Assembly: GCF_019297835.1 (NCBI RefSeq)
Contig: NZ_CP079203.1
Coordinates: forward strand, 531,001-595,000
Direction: 5' to 3'
Length of the DNA: 64,000 bases
From: Sphingomonas sanguinis
Lineage (GTDB): Bacteria > Pseudomonadota > Alphaproteobacteria > Sphingomonadales > Sphingomonadaceae
A model generated the notes under the pieces. It searched no databases. It saw only the letters and a program-made list of their open reading frames with translations, and had not been told where the DNA came from. Below are positions 35,511 to 44,387 of the stretch, in pieces (position 1 is the stretch's first letter; each line of letters begins with the position of its first letter). A program made the translations under genes and the position numbers.

Positions 35511-36785
35511 ATGACCCATGCTTCGCCTCCGTCGCACCGCCATATCCTGCTGGCCAGCCTGACCGGCACGGCGGTCGAGTTCTACGATTTCTACATCTAC
35601 GCCACGGCAGCGGCCCTGGTGTTCGGGCCTTTGTTCTTCCCGGCGTCGTCGGCAACGGCGCAATTGCTGCTGTCCTATGCCAGCTTCGGCCTGGCCTTCA
35701 TCGCACGGCCCGTGGGCGCCATAGCGTTCGGCCATTTCGGCGACCGGGTGGGACGGAAGTCGACGCTGGTGGTCAGCCTGATGCTGATGGGCGGTTCGAC
35801 CGTCGCGATCGCGTTCCTGCCGACCTATGCGCAGGCCGGATGGATCGCGCCGCTGCTGCTGTGCATCGCGCGTCTGGGACAGGGGCTGGGGCTGGGCGGC
35901 GAATGGGGCGGGGCCGCGCTGCTCGCGGTCGAGAACGCCCCGCCGGGCAAGCGCAACACCTGGGGCATGTTCCCGCCGCTCGGTGCGCCGGTCGGCTTCA
36001 TCCTGGCGAATGGCTTTTTCCTGATCCTCGGCCTGATCCTGACCGACGAACAGTTCCGCGCCTGGGGCTGGCGCCTGCCGTTCCTGGCAAGTGCGGTGCT
36101 GGTGCTGCTCGGCCTGTGGGTGCGCCTGCGCCTGACCGAGACGCCCGACTTTGCCGAGGCGAAGAAGGCCGAGGCGCTGCCGCGCGTGCCGATCGCGACG
36201 TTGTTGCAGGGCCATGGCCGCGCGCTGCTGGCCGGGACGGGCGGCGTGATCGCCTGTTTTGCGATCTTCTACCTCGCGACCGCCTTTGCGCTGGGGCATG
36301 GAACGACCGTGCTCGGCTATCCGCGCGAGGCGTTTCTGGGCATTCAGCTGGTCGCGATCCTGTTCCTGGCGCTGGGCGTCATCGTATCCAGCGTGATGGC
36401 CGACCGGCATGGTGCGCCGTTCATGCTGCGGCTGGGCTTTGCGGGATGCGTGCTGGTCGGGATCGCCATGGGGCCGATGCTGGGGTCGGGGTCGCTCGCC
36501 ATCGTCTTCGTCTGGCTGGCGCTGGCGCTGTTCGTGATGGGCTTTGCCTATGGTCCGCTCGGCGGGTGGCTACCCGCGCTGTTTCCGGCGGGCGTGCGCT
36601 ATACCGGCGTATCGATGACCTTCAATCTGGGCGGGATCATCGGCGGCGCGCTTGCTCCCATTGCCGCGCAGGCGCTGACCGAGCGCGGCGGGCTGAACTT
36701 CGTCGGCGGCTATCTGGTCGCCGCCGGTCTGCTCAGCCTCGCCGGGCTGGCCCTGATGCGCGGGCGGGGTGGCGATCAGGCCTGA
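35511..36785 (+). CDS. MFS transporter, MHS (metabolite:H+ symporter) type
   Basis: This 424-residue, 12-helix transporter starts RHILLASLTGTAVEFYDFYI, the characteristic MHS N-terminus with the conserved GTxxEFYDF motif. It has FIARPVGAIAFGHFGDRVGRK and GGEWGGAALLAVENAPPGKR. MHS members carry citrate, alpha-ketoglutarate, proline/betaine or shikimate; the substrate is undetermined. It lies 46 bases after pit and overlaps the convergent rsmD by ten bases, so no separate terminator space exists. Confidence 0.92.
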   Translation: MTHASPPSHRHILLASLTGTAVEFYDFYIYATAAALVFGPLFFPASSATAQLLLSYASFGLAFIARPVGAIAFGHFGDRVGRKSTLVVSLMLMGGSTVAIAFLPTYAQAGWIAPLLLCIARLGQGLGLGGEWGGAALLAVENAPPGKRNTWGMFPPLGAPVGFILANGFFLILGLILTDEQFRAWGWRLPFLASAVLVLLGLWVRLRLTETPDFAEAKKAEALPRVPIATLLQGHGRALLAGTGGVIACFAIFYLATAFALGHGTTVLGYPREAFLGIQLVAILFLALGVIVSSVMADRHGAPFMLRLGFAGCVLVGIAMGPMLGSGSLAIVFVWLALALFVMGFAYGPLGGWLPALFPAGVRYTGVSMTFNLGGIIGGALAPIAAQALTERGGLNFVGGYLVAAGLLSLAGLALMRGRGGDQA

Positions 36786-37312
36786 CGGAGCAGGGTCAGG
36801 CGCGCCTTTCCGTGGACGCGGGAGGCATCGACGGTGAAGCCCGCAAGCTCGATCTCCTCCTGCTTGGCCGTCTCGATGCTGACCCAGGTTCCCGCACCAA
36901 CCCAGCCGAGCCGGGCCAGCTTGTCCAGCGCCACGCTGCCCGCACCGGTCCCATAAGGCGGGTCCATCAGGATCAGATCGAGCGGCGCACGGGCCGGTCC
37001 GAGCGCCATCACCGACGAGGCCCGGACATCGCCCTTGGCCTCCAGCTTGGCGAGGTTGGCACGCAGCGCATCAAGGGCGGCGCGATCCTGCTCCACGAAC
37101 AGACAGGACGCCGCGCCGCGCGACAGCGCCTCAATCCCGAGCGCGCCGGAACCAGCGAAGAAATCACCGACCGCTAGCCCTTCGAAATCACCCAGCCGTG
37201 CGGTCAGCATCGAGAACAGCGCCTCACGCGTCCGGTCGGCGGTCGGGCGCGTCACGTCACCCTTGGGCGCGACGAGAGGACGCCCGCGCCATTGTCCGGC
37301 GATCACACGCAT
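36776..37312 (-). CDS. rsmD: 16S rRNA (guanine(966)-N(2))-methyltransferase RsmD
   Basis: The 178-residue SAM-dependent methyltransferase begins MRVIAGQWRGRPLVAPKGDV and has RPTADRTREALFSML, the SAM loop VGDFFAGSGALGIEALSRGA and the catalytic LILMDPPYGTGAG (N/DPPY). These are diagnostic of RsmD, which modifies G966 of 16S rRNA. Its ATG overlaps the stop of the pseudouridine synthase gene (TAATG), a common operon in alphaproteobacteria. Length is normal. Confidence 0.95.
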   Translation of the reverse strand: MRVIAGQWRGRPLVAPKGDVTRPTADRTREALFSMLTARLGDFEGLAVGDFFAGSGALGIEALSRGAASCLFVEQDRAALDALRANLAKLEAKGDVRASSVMALGPARAPLDLILMDPPYGTGAGSVALDKLARLGWVGAGTWVSIETAKQEEIELAGFTVDASRVHGKARLTLLRQA

Positions 37313-38865
37313 TAGCGGTTCCCTCCGGGCCGACCGGGACGCGAGCCGCCACCACCGGGGTGTCCTCCGCGTGTGTCAGGGCGCGACGGGCCGCCCGAAC
37401 GACCGGACGAGCCTTGCGGACCACGCGACGGGCGGGCCGGGCGGTCACCGCGATCATCGAAGCGCGGCTGACGCTCGGCATTAGGGGTAAAGCGCTCGCT
37501 TTTGGCGGATTTGGCGAAAGGCTTCCCGTCCCGATGCGGGCGGTCGGAGCGAACACCGTCACGAGCAGGTCGTTGGTCGCCCGAACGGGAACGATCACCT
37601 GCGGGGGATTTCGCGAAGGGCCTGTCGCCCTGACGCGTCCGGTCGGAGCGACCACCATCGCGGGCGGGCCGCTCGGAACGGTCATCGAACCGCGACGGCC
37701 GCTGCCCACCGAAGCCTGCGCGCTTGCCCGTGGATGATGTGGCGAAGGGCTTGGCACCCTGACGCGGGCGATCCGCACGGCCACCATCACGCGCCGGGCG
37801 TTCGGCCCGGTCCTCGAAACGGGCTGGCCGCTGTCCGCCAAAATCGAAACGCTCGTTCGTCGCCGACTGGCCATAGGGCTTGGCGCCCTGACGCGGCCGC
37901 TCGGTGCGAACGCCGTCACGGGTGGGGCGGTCACCGGACCCATAGGGAGAGGAGCGCCGGCCATCGTCACGACGGCTCTGCTCACCCGGTCCCTTGCGAT
38001 CCTGCGACCTGGGCCGGTCGCCGGTTCCGCCACGCGCATCGGGGGAAACGCTGCGAGCCGGACGCTCGCTCACCGCCCGCGTCGGCGGTGTGCGGAAGCC
38101 GGGCTTGATCTTCGCTGGCTTGATCGCGTCCGCCGGGATGCCGCCCTCCAGCGAGCGGCGGAACTCGACGATGTCGGCCCCCCGGACCTCGCCGATCTCA
38201 CCAACCGGCAATTCGTCGAGCACGAACGGGCCATAGCGCAGGCGGATCAACCGGCTGACCTGCAATCCTAGATGCTCCAGCACGCGGCGCACTTCGCGAT
38301 TCTTGCCCTCGCGCAGCGTCATCTCGATCCAGACGTTCGCGCCGGTTCGCCGCTCCAGGTTGGCGTCGATCTGGCCATAGCGGATGCCGTCGATCTCGAT
38401 GCCGTGGATCAGGTCCTCCAACTGCGCCTGGGTGATGTCGCCATAGGCGCGCGCGCGATAGGTACGCTCGACGCCGGTGGCGGGCAGTTCCAGCTGACGC
38501 TTGAACCCGCCATCGGTGGTCATCAACAACAGACCCTCGGTGTTGAGGTCGAGCCGCCCCACCGGCACCAGGCGCGGCAGCCCCTCGGGCAGGCGGTCAT
38601 AGATGGTCGGCCGCCCTGCGGGGTCATGCTCAGTGACGAGCAGGCCGGTCGGCTTGTGATAGAGGAACAGGCGAGTTGGTTCGGGCGCGGCAACGGGATC
38701 GCCGTCTACGGTCACGCCGTCGAGCGTCGACAGGAGCGTCGCGGGGGTGTCGATGGTCACGCCGTTGAGCGCGATCCGGCCCTCGGCAATCATCCGCTCG
38801 ACCTCTCGGCGCGACGCGACTCCGGCCCGCGCAAGCAGTTTGGCTATACGTTGATCTGATGTCAT
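37312..38865 (-). CDS. RluB/RsuA-type pseudouridine synthase with long repetitive C-terminal tail
   Basis: This 517-residue protein has an S4 RNA-binding domain (QRIAKLLARAGVASRREVER, residues 4-60) and the synthase domain with the catalytic Asp in VPVGRLDLNTEGLLLMTTDG and EGKNREVRRVLEHLGL. It probably modifies 23S rRNA near position 2605 as RluB does. From about residue 250 to the end the protein is an Arg/Gly/Asp/Pro-rich disordered tail with at least four copies of a unit like RPARDGGRxDRxRQGxxPF. The start ATG at 38865 matches the S4 domain; an in-frame extension upstream is unlikely. It is coupled to rsmD. Confidence 0.92.
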   Translation of the reverse strand: MTSDQRIAKLLARAGVASRREVERMIAEGRIALNGVTIDTPATLLSTLDGVTVDGDPVAAPEPTRLFLYHKPTGLLVTEHDPAGRPTIYDRLPEGLPRLVPVGRLDLNTEGLLLMTTDGGFKRQLELPATGVERTYRARAYGDITQAQLEDLIHGIEIDGIRYGQIDANLERRTGANVWIEMTLREGKNREVRRVLEHLGLQVSRLIRLRYGPFVLDELPVGEIGEVRGADIVEFRRSLEGGIPADAIKPAKIKPGFRTPPTRAVSERPARSVSPDARGGTGDRPRSQDRKGPGEQSRRDDGRRSSPYGSGDRPTRDGVRTERPRQGAKPYGQSATNERFDFGGQRPARFEDRAERPARDGGRADRPRQGAKPFATSSTGKRAGFGGQRPSRFDDRSERPARDGGRSDRTRQGDRPFAKSPAGDRSRSGDQRPARDGVRSDRPHRDGKPFAKSAKSERFTPNAERQPRFDDRGDRPARPSRGPQGSSGRSGGPSRPDTRGGHPGGGGSRPGRPGGNR

Positions 38866-38973
38866 GATCGACGCTGATACAGAGGGTGTCGACCAAAGGA
38901 AATTAATTGCGTCGTTTCCGGCGGACAAAGCGTTACGCGAGCGAGTGGGGCAGCAGGACAGGCCGATAGAGGG

Positions 38974-39444
38974 ATGAGATTCTTCGGGCGAAAGAAACGA
39001 CAGCTGGTCAAGCTGCTCGTCGTCGAGGACGAGCCGCTGGTCGCGTTCGATACCGAACACGTCCTGACCGATGCCGACTATGAGGTGGTGGCGACCGTCG
39101 ACCGGGTCAGCAAGGCCGTGACCTTGATCGATGGCGGCACGGCCATCGACCTCGTTCTAGCCGATGTCCGGCTCGCCGATGGCAGCGGCGTCGATGTGGC
39201 GCGCGCTGCCCATGCTCGCGATATTCCGGTCCTGTTCCTCACCGGCACGCCCCCGGACGGGGTCGAGCAACTGGCCGAGGGCATATTAATGAAGCCCTAT
39301 GGCTCGCGCGAATTGCTGGGAGCGATCGACGCGATCGAGGAGCGCCGCGCGGGCAAGTCGCCAAGTCGCCTGCCGTCGGGCTTGCGCCTGTTTGCGCGTG
39401 CCGGATCGCCGGGCCCCGTTGCCCCTGATGGCCAAGCCTTATAG
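38974..39444 (+). CDS. Single-domain response regulator
   Basis: This 156-residue protein has a basic N-terminus (MRFFGRKKRQ) followed by a CheY-like receiver: LLVVEDEPLVAFDTEHVLTD, phospho-Asp in DLVLADVRLADGSG (near 62), VLFLTGTPPDG and MKPYGSRELLGAI. After residue 125 comes a short Pro/Arg-rich tail with no output domain. Sphingomonads use several such single-domain receivers in the general stress phosphorelay, but this one lacks a neighbouring kinase. No EcfG promoter was seen upstream. Confidence 0.9.
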   Translation: MRFFGRKKRQLVKLLVVEDEPLVAFDTEHVLTDADYEVVATVDRVSKAVTLIDGGTAIDLVLADVRLADGSGVDVARAAHARDIPVLFLTGTPPDGVEQLAEGILMKPYGSRELLGAIDAIEERRAGKSPSRLPSGLRLFARAGSPGPVAPDGQAL

Positions 39445-39478
39445 GGTCCGCGCTTTCCGGTAAGGTAGGCGGTTTTCT

Positions 39479-40807
39479 ATGGCGGGTGCGCGTTGGTTGG
39501 ATGGAGTGCGGCCCTACGTCGAACCCGCGCCGTTGGCCTCGCTAGCACTCGGCATATCCTCCGCCTTCCCGCTGACCATGATCAACGCCACGCTGGCCAG
39601 CCGGTTGGCGGAGGCTGGGATCGAGAAGAAGAGCGTCACCGCCTTCGCCCTTGTGATCCTGGCCTATAATCTGAAATGGCTCTGGGCCTGGATCGTCGAG
39701 GGGGTGAAGATTCCCGTCCTTCACCGGCTGGGTCAGCGGGTCTCGTGGTTGCTGGTCGTGGCGGCGCTGGTCTGCACGGCGGCGGTCGGACTGGGGCTTT
39801 CTGATCCGCGCGTGTCGCTGGCGCAGACGGCGATGGCGGCGATCGCGCTCGGTGTCGCCGGAGCCACCTTCGACATCGTGATCGACGCTTACCGCATCGA
39901 ACTGCTGGAGCCGCGCCAACTGGGTGTCGGCGCGGGTATGGGGCAATATGGCTGGCGGATCGGCTCGGCCCTCGTCGCCTCGCTGTCGCTTGTCATCGCG
40001 AGCCGTGCGGGGTGGAGCGTCGCCTATATGGTCAGCTGCGCCTTTGCGCTGCCTGCCGTGTTGACCGCGCTCTTCATGGGCGAGCCTGCCCGCCACAGCG
40101 AGATCACCGCCAAGCGACCGACCGAGGGGATCGTACGGGCCGTGGTCGGCCCCTTTGCCGAGTTCTTCCGCCGTCAGGGCGCGCTGGTCATCCTCGCCTT
40201 CATCCTCGTCCACAAGATTGGCGACACGATCGCAAACCTGACCTTCCGCCTGTTGTTCAACGACTTGGGGTTCAGCAAGGACGAGATCGCACTTTACGAT
40301 GTCGGCGTCGGCTTCTGGGCGCTGCTGATCGGCGTGTTCGTCGGCGGTGTGCTCTATGCCCGGCTGGGGATGAAGCGGTCGGTGCTCATCAGTCTGGTCC
40401 TGATGGCGGTGTCGAACCTGTCCTTTGCGGGGCTAGCGGCGCTGGGCCATTCCAATTGGGGCATGGCGGGTGCGATCGGGTTCGAGAATTTCTCCAGCGG
40501 GATCGGCGGCGTCACCGTCGTCGCCTATTTCTCCGCCCTGACCGACCTGCGCTTCACCGCTGCGCAATATGCGCTGATCTCTGCGGCGGCGAGCGTAGTC
40601 GGGCGTATCCTGAGCGGAACGACGGCGGGCGCGCTGGTCGAGCGGTTCGGCTATGTCGACTTCTATCTGCTGACCACCGTCGTCGCGATGCCGGGTGTCA
40701 TCCTCTTCTGGTGGATGGCACGATCGGGCTTGGTCGAACGCTCGATCGGCAGCGCGGGCGTCGAGGGAGAGGGCGACGCCCGTCGCGAAGTGCCGGTCAA
40801 TAGCTGA
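39479..40807 (+). CDS. AmpG-like MFS transporter
   Basis: This 442-residue transporter has about 12-14 membrane helices. PLASLALGISSAFPLTMINATLASRL is followed by AYNLKWLWAWIVEGVKIPVL, the AmpG-type signature also seen in acetyl-CoA transporters, and GATFDIVIDAYRIELLEP. AmpG imports GlcNAc-anhydromuropeptides for peptidoglycan recycling. YGWRIGSALVASLSLVIAS agrees. Its 3' end overlaps the convergent DUF6628-like gene by 11 bases. Confidence 0.88.
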   Translation: MAGARWLDGVRPYVEPAPLASLALGISSAFPLTMINATLASRLAEAGIEKKSVTAFALVILAYNLKWLWAWIVEGVKIPVLHRLGQRVSWLLVVAALVCTAAVGLGLSDPRVSLAQTAMAAIALGVAGATFDIVIDAYRIELLEPRQLGVGAGMGQYGWRIGSALVASLSLVIASRAGWSVAYMVSCAFALPAVLTALFMGEPARHSEITAKRPTEGIVRAVVGPFAEFFRRQGALVILAFILVHKIGDTIANLTFRLLFNDLGFSKDEIALYDVGVGFWALLIGVFVGGVLYARLGMKRSVLISLVLMAVSNLSFAGLAALGHSNWGMAGAIGFENFSSGIGGVTVVAYFSALTDLRFTAAQYALISAAASVVGRILSGTTAGALVERFGYVDFYLLTTVVAMPGVILFWWMARSGLVERSIGSAGVEGEGDARREVPVNS

Positions 40808-41225
40808 TCGGCCGCCCCTCATCGGCAAAGGCGGCGGAGACGGCCGCGGCGCTCGCCAGCACGCTATCGACCCGCCGGATGCCGAGCAGATCGGTCATCA
40901 GGAAGTGCGCCTTTTGCGGCGCGGTTTCCATTTGTGACAATATGGTCATCAGCGCCGCCTCAGCCGCCGTCATGCGCGCGCAGCAGCAAGGGGCGATAGC
41001 GATCTGCCCGGAAGCATGCACCGCCAGATCGGCCATCAGGGTCCGCATCAGGATCAGCGGCCGCCGGAAATCCTGCCCGAACATGGTGAAAAGCGTATGC
41101 GACGCGCGCGCATCCGCCAGCCCGTGCGCACCCATCCGACGTATCGCAAACAGTGCGATCCGGGCGTGCGGGCAGGCCGGCAGCATGTGGGGCAGGGCTG
41201 CGGCAAGGGTCGTGGTTTCGGCCAT
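40797..41225 (-). CDS. DUF6628-like protein with a conserved-looking CCC motif
   Basis: This 142-residue cytoplasmic protein is helical, with ALFAIRRMGAHGLADARASH and FTMFGQDFRRPLILMRTLMA, then AIAPCCCARMTAAEAALMTI where three consecutive Cys sit near residue 80. I recall similar proteins with the same CCC-RMT segment in Sphingomonadaceae (DUF6628), but that name is from memory. Three adjacent Cys suggest metal binding or redox chemistry. An ATTGA-TAG-TCAAT repeat lies 44 bases upstream. No known function. Confidence 0.8.
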   Translation of the reverse strand: MAETTTLAAALPHMLPACPHARIALFAIRRMGAHGLADARASHTLFTMFGQDFRRPLILMRTLMADLAVHASGQIAIAPCCCARMTAAEAALMTILSQMETAPQKAHFLMTDLLGIRRVDSVLASAAAVSAAFADEGRPISY

Positions 41226-41268
41226 CGGCGGGACTCCGTGTTTACGGACCCCATGCTAAACGGTCGCT

Positions 41269-41281
41269 ATTGATAGTCAAT
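41269..41281. promoter_or_regulatory. Inverted repeat in the promoter region of the DUF6628-like gene
   Basis: ATTGA-TAG-TCAAT is a perfect 5+3+5 repeat inside the AT-rich stretch 41266-41291, which otherwise looks like a promoter. On the minus strand it contains TTGACT, usable as a -35 element. It resembles alphaproteobacterial Fur-type sites only loosely. Confidence 0.4.
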
Positions 41282-41317
41282 CGCAAATAAGGCGGTTATG
41301 GCAATCCGCTCGTCGCG

Positions 41318-42637
41318 TCATTGCGGCGCCTCGTCATTCGCGGCCAGAACCTGCCCGGCGAGGTAGAGCGACCCCGCAATCAGGACGTGCGCCGGGCTTT
41401 GAAGACGCTCGGCAATCATGCAAAGCGCCCGTGCGGGATCGCTCGCCGAGACCGCCTTCAGGCCAAGCGCCTGGGCCTCTTCGGCAAGTCTTCCGGGTGC
41501 GTGGCTGGCGTGATCGGGAACCGGCACGGTGACGATCAGATCGACCATACCACCCAGCTTCTCCAGAACCGGCCCCGCCTCCTTGTTCGCCAGCATCCCC
41601 AGCACAAGCGCGGTTGGCCCCTCGGAACGCCAGCCCGTCATCGCCCGTGCGACCGGCGTCGCAGCCGAAGGATTATGCGCGCCGTCGAGCCAGCAGCGGG
41701 TCGTAGCGGGTAGGGTCGCAGTTAGAGGCCCCCGGCCGAGCCGCTGCATCCGCGCAGGCCATTGTGCGTTGGTCGCCGCCTGCCGCAGGGACTCATCCGG
41801 CACGGCTATGGCCTGTTGGTGTCGCAGCATAGCCACGGCCAACGTCAGATTGCGCGACTGGTGGCTACCGGGCAGGTTCGGCCGGGCCAGGGTGATCGAC
41901 CCCTGGCGATCTTGATAGGACACGCCGGTCCGGGTGGAGGCGCTCGACCATGCCTGTCCCCGCGCAAAGACCGGCGCGCCCGCGGCTGATGCAACTTTCG
42001 CGATCGCGTCGCGCAAGGGCCGGGCATAGTCCATGGTAACGAGTGGGGTGCCTCGCTTGGCGATTCCCGCCTTCTCGCGCGCGATGCCGGTCAGCTGGCG
42101 CCCAAGAAACGCCTCATGGTCGATACCCAGCGCGGCGATACCGCAGACGGCGGGCGGGGGCAGGATGTTTGTCGCATCGAGCCGTCCGCCCAGCCCCACC
42201 TCGATGATCGCAGCCGAAGCCGGGTTGCGCGCGAAGGACAGGAACGCCGCCGCCGTCGTCACCTCGAAAAAGCTCGCGCCGATCCCCTCGGCATGGCCCA
42301 GCACCTCGTCGAGCACCGCTGCCAGCGCATCGTCCTCGATCAACCGACCGTTCAGCCGGATGCGCTCGTTGAAGCGGACAAGGTGTGGGCTGGAATAGAC
42401 ATGGACGCTCTGCCCCGACGCCTCGATCGCGGCGCGAAGAAAGGCGCAGGTCGAGCCTTTGCCGTTCGTCCCCGCGACGTGGAAGACCGGCGGCAGATGA
42501 TGCTGCGGATCGCCCAGCCGTGCGAGCAGGGTCGTGATCCGCTCCAGCCCCAATATATCCGCGCCGGGTGACAGGCCCCACAGCCGATCGAGCTGCGCCT
42601 GGACGGCCGGATGGTCGGAACGGGCATGATCGGGCAT
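41318..42637 (-). CDS. folC: Bifunctional folylpolyglutamate/dihydrofolate synthase FolC
   Basis: This 439-residue Mur-ligase family enzyme adds glutamate to (dihydro)folate. The ATP loop HVAGTNGKGSTCAFL near 60, SSPHLVRFNERIRLNG, and VGLGGRLDATNILPPP are typical of FolC, and the C-terminal domain has WLDGAHNPSAATPVARAM. It follows accD in a trpF-trpB-trpA-accD-folC run, an arrangement found widely in proteobacteria. An 86-base gap to accD contains only an imperfect hairpin. Confidence 0.95.
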   Translation of the reverse strand: MPDHARSDHPAVQAQLDRLWGLSPGADILGLERITTLLARLGDPQHHLPPVFHVAGTNGKGSTCAFLRAAIEASGQSVHVYSSPHLVRFNERIRLNGRLIEDDALAAVLDEVLGHAEGIGASFFEVTTAAAFLSFARNPASAAIIEVGLGGRLDATNILPPPAVCGIAALGIDHEAFLGRQLTGIAREKAGIAKRGTPLVTMDYARPLRDAIAKVASAAGAPVFARGQAWSSASTRTGVSYQDRQGSITLARPNLPGSHQSRNLTLAVAMLRHQQAIAVPDESLRQAATNAQWPARMQRLGRGPLTATLPATTRCWLDGAHNPSAATPVARAMTGWRSEGPTALVLGMLANKEAGPVLEKLGGMVDLIVTVPVPDHASHAPGRLAEEAQALGLKAVSASDPARALCMIAERLQSPAHVLIAGSLYLAGQVLAANDEAPQ

Positions 42638-42723
42638 CGGCCGGTCTCTTGGAAAGCGGATATGAGAAGAGGCGGACCTCTCGGCCCGCCCCTCTAATGC
42701 GATTGGTCGGAAAAGGCGACGCC

Positions 42724-43578
42724 TCAGGCGGCCTGACGCGATCCGGTCAGATAGCCGATCACGGTCGCCAGGCGCTCGCGCAGATCGCGGCGATGGACGA
42801 CCATGTCGAGCATCCCATGGTCCAGATAATATTCCGACGTCTGGAAATCGTCGGGCAGCTTTTCGCGGATCGTGCTCTCGATCACGCGGCGACCGGTAAA
42901 GGCGAGCGTCGCCTTCGGCTCGGCGATCTGCACGTCGCCCAGCATCGCATAGGCCGCCATCACGCCGCCCGAAGTCGGGTCGGTCAGCACGACGATATAG
43001 GGGAGGCCCGCATCGTGCAGCATCTGGATCGCGACCGTCGTACGCGGCATCTGCATCAGGCTGAGAATACCTTCCTGCATACGCGCACCACCCGAGGCGG
43101 TGAAGATGACATAGGGGCAGTTGTCCGCGATGGCCGCCTCGACGCCGCGCACGAACGCCTCGCCGACCGCCAGACCCATCGATCCGCCCATGAAGGCGAA
43201 ATCCTGCACGCCGACCACGACCTTGTGGCCCAGAATGGTGCCGCGTGCATTGACCAGCGCGTCGGTTTCGGCGGCGCTGGTCCGCGCGGCCTTCAGGCGA
43301 TCGGCGTAGCGCTTGGAGTCACGGAACTTCAGCGGGTCCTCGGGCACCTTGGGCGCGGGCAGCTCATTGCAGCTGCCTTCGTCGAGCAGGTGCCGAAAAC
43401 GCGCCTTGGGCCCGATGCGATCGTGATGATCGCATTTCGGGCAGACGTTCAGATTGTCTTCCAGTTCCTTGGTGAAGACCATCTGCCCGCATCCCTTGCA
43501 CTTGTGCCAGAGATGGTCGGGCGTCTCCTTCTTGACGACGAAGGGGATGACGTTGCGGACGCTGTTGAGCCAGCTCAT
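42724..43578 (-). CDS. accD: Acetyl-CoA carboxylase carboxyltransferase subunit beta
   Basis: The 284-residue protein is AccD, the beta subunit that with AccA transfers CO2 from carboxybiotin to acetyl-CoA, the first step of fatty-acid synthesis. It has the N-terminal zinc ribbon [11 protein letters not shown] and [12 protein letters not shown], then the crotonase-like core with [32 protein letters not shown] and [16 protein letters not shown]. The ATG at 43578 overlaps the trpA stop by four bases; longer upstream starts would run into trpA. Length is normal. Confidence 0.97.
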   Translation of the reverse strand: MSWLNSVRNVIPFVVKKETPDHLWHKCKGCGQMVFTKELEDNLNVCPKCDHHDRIGPKARFRHLLDEGSCNELPAPKVPEDPLKFRDSKRYADRLKAARTSAAETDALVNARGTILGHKVVVGVQDFAFMGGSMGLAVGEAFVRGVEAAIADNCPYVIFTASGGARMQEGILSLMQMPRTTVAIQMLHDAGLPYIVVLTDPTSGGVMAAYAMLGDVQIAEPKATLAFTGRRVIESTIREKLPDDFQTSEYYLDHGMLDMVVHRRDLRERLATVIGYLTGSRQAA

Positions 43579-44387
43579 GCGAGTTCCTTGCGCGCATCGG
43601 CCAGTGCCGACGACAGGGTTTGAATATAGGCGCGGACCGGGGCGGGGGCGGAGGCTCCATGTTCGCCCACCAGGTCGACGATCGCCGAGCCGACGACGAC
43701 GCCGTCCGCCACGCGACCGATCGCCGCCGCCTGTTCCGGCGTACGCACGCCGAAGCCGACCGCGACCGGCAAATGGGTCGCCCGTTTCAGCCGCGCAACC
43801 GCATCCTCGATCGAGGCTTGCGCGGCCTGTTGCTGCCCGGTGATGCCCGCGACCGAGACATAATAGAGGAAACCGTCGGCCCCCGTCAAAATGGTCGGCA
43901 GGCGCGCGGCGTCGCTGGTCGGGGTGGCGAGCCGGATGGAGGCGACGCCCTTGCCTCGCAGTGCGACGCCCAGCGCATCGTCTTCCTCGGCGGGCACGTC
44001 GACGCAGATCACGCCGTCGACCCCCGCCTCGGCCGCAGCATCGGCGAACCATTCCGGGCCGCGCACGGTCATCGGATTGGCATAGCCCATGAGGACGAGC
44101 GGCACAGACGGATGGCGTTCGCGGAACGCCTTGGCGATCGCCAGCACGTCGGCGGTGCGGGTGCCCGCACCCAGACTGCGGATATTGGCCTTCTGGATCG
44201 CGGGACCATCGGCCATCGGATCGGTGAAGGGCATCCCCAGTTCGACCACGTCCGCGCCGCCCTCGACCAGCGCGTCCAGGATCGCGGCCGTGTCGCCCGG
44301 CGTCGGATCACCCGCCGTCACGAAGGTGACGAGCGCGGCCCGGCCCGCATCGGCGCAGGCTGCGAAGGTGTCGGCGATCCGGCTCAC
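43575..44387 (-). CDS. trpA: Tryptophan synthase alpha subunit
   Basis: The 270-residue TIM-barrel enzyme cleaves indole-3-glycerol phosphate to indole and glyceraldehyde 3-phosphate. The active-site segment [19 protein letters not shown] holds the catalytic Glu (near 49) and Asp (near 60); [10 protein letters not shown] and [17 protein letters not shown] (phosphate binding) follow. It overlaps trpB upstream and accD downstream by four bases each, so all three are translated together. Confidence 0.98.
   Translation of the reverse strand: MSRIADTFAACADAGRAALVTFVTAGDPTPGDTAAILDALVEGGADVVELGMPFTDPMADGPAIQKANIRSLGAGTRTADVLAIAKAFRERHPSVPLVLMGYANPMTVRGPEWFADAAAEAGVDGVICVDVPAEEDDALGVALRGKGVASIRLATPTSDAARLPTILTGADGFLYYVSVAGITGQQQAAQASIEDAVARLKRATHLPVAVGFGVRTPEQAAAIGRVADGVVVGSAIVDLVGEHGASAPAPVRAYIQTLSSALADARKELA

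Noticed and set aside
37315..38110. Tandem repeats here as a CRISPR-like or satellite array
   Set aside because: The repeats are degenerate, in frame and encode the Arg/Gly-rich tail of the pseudouridine synthase.
42668..42695. Hairpin between accD and folC as a terminator
   Set aside because: The stem has a two-base bulge and no T run; the genes probably remain cotranscribed.
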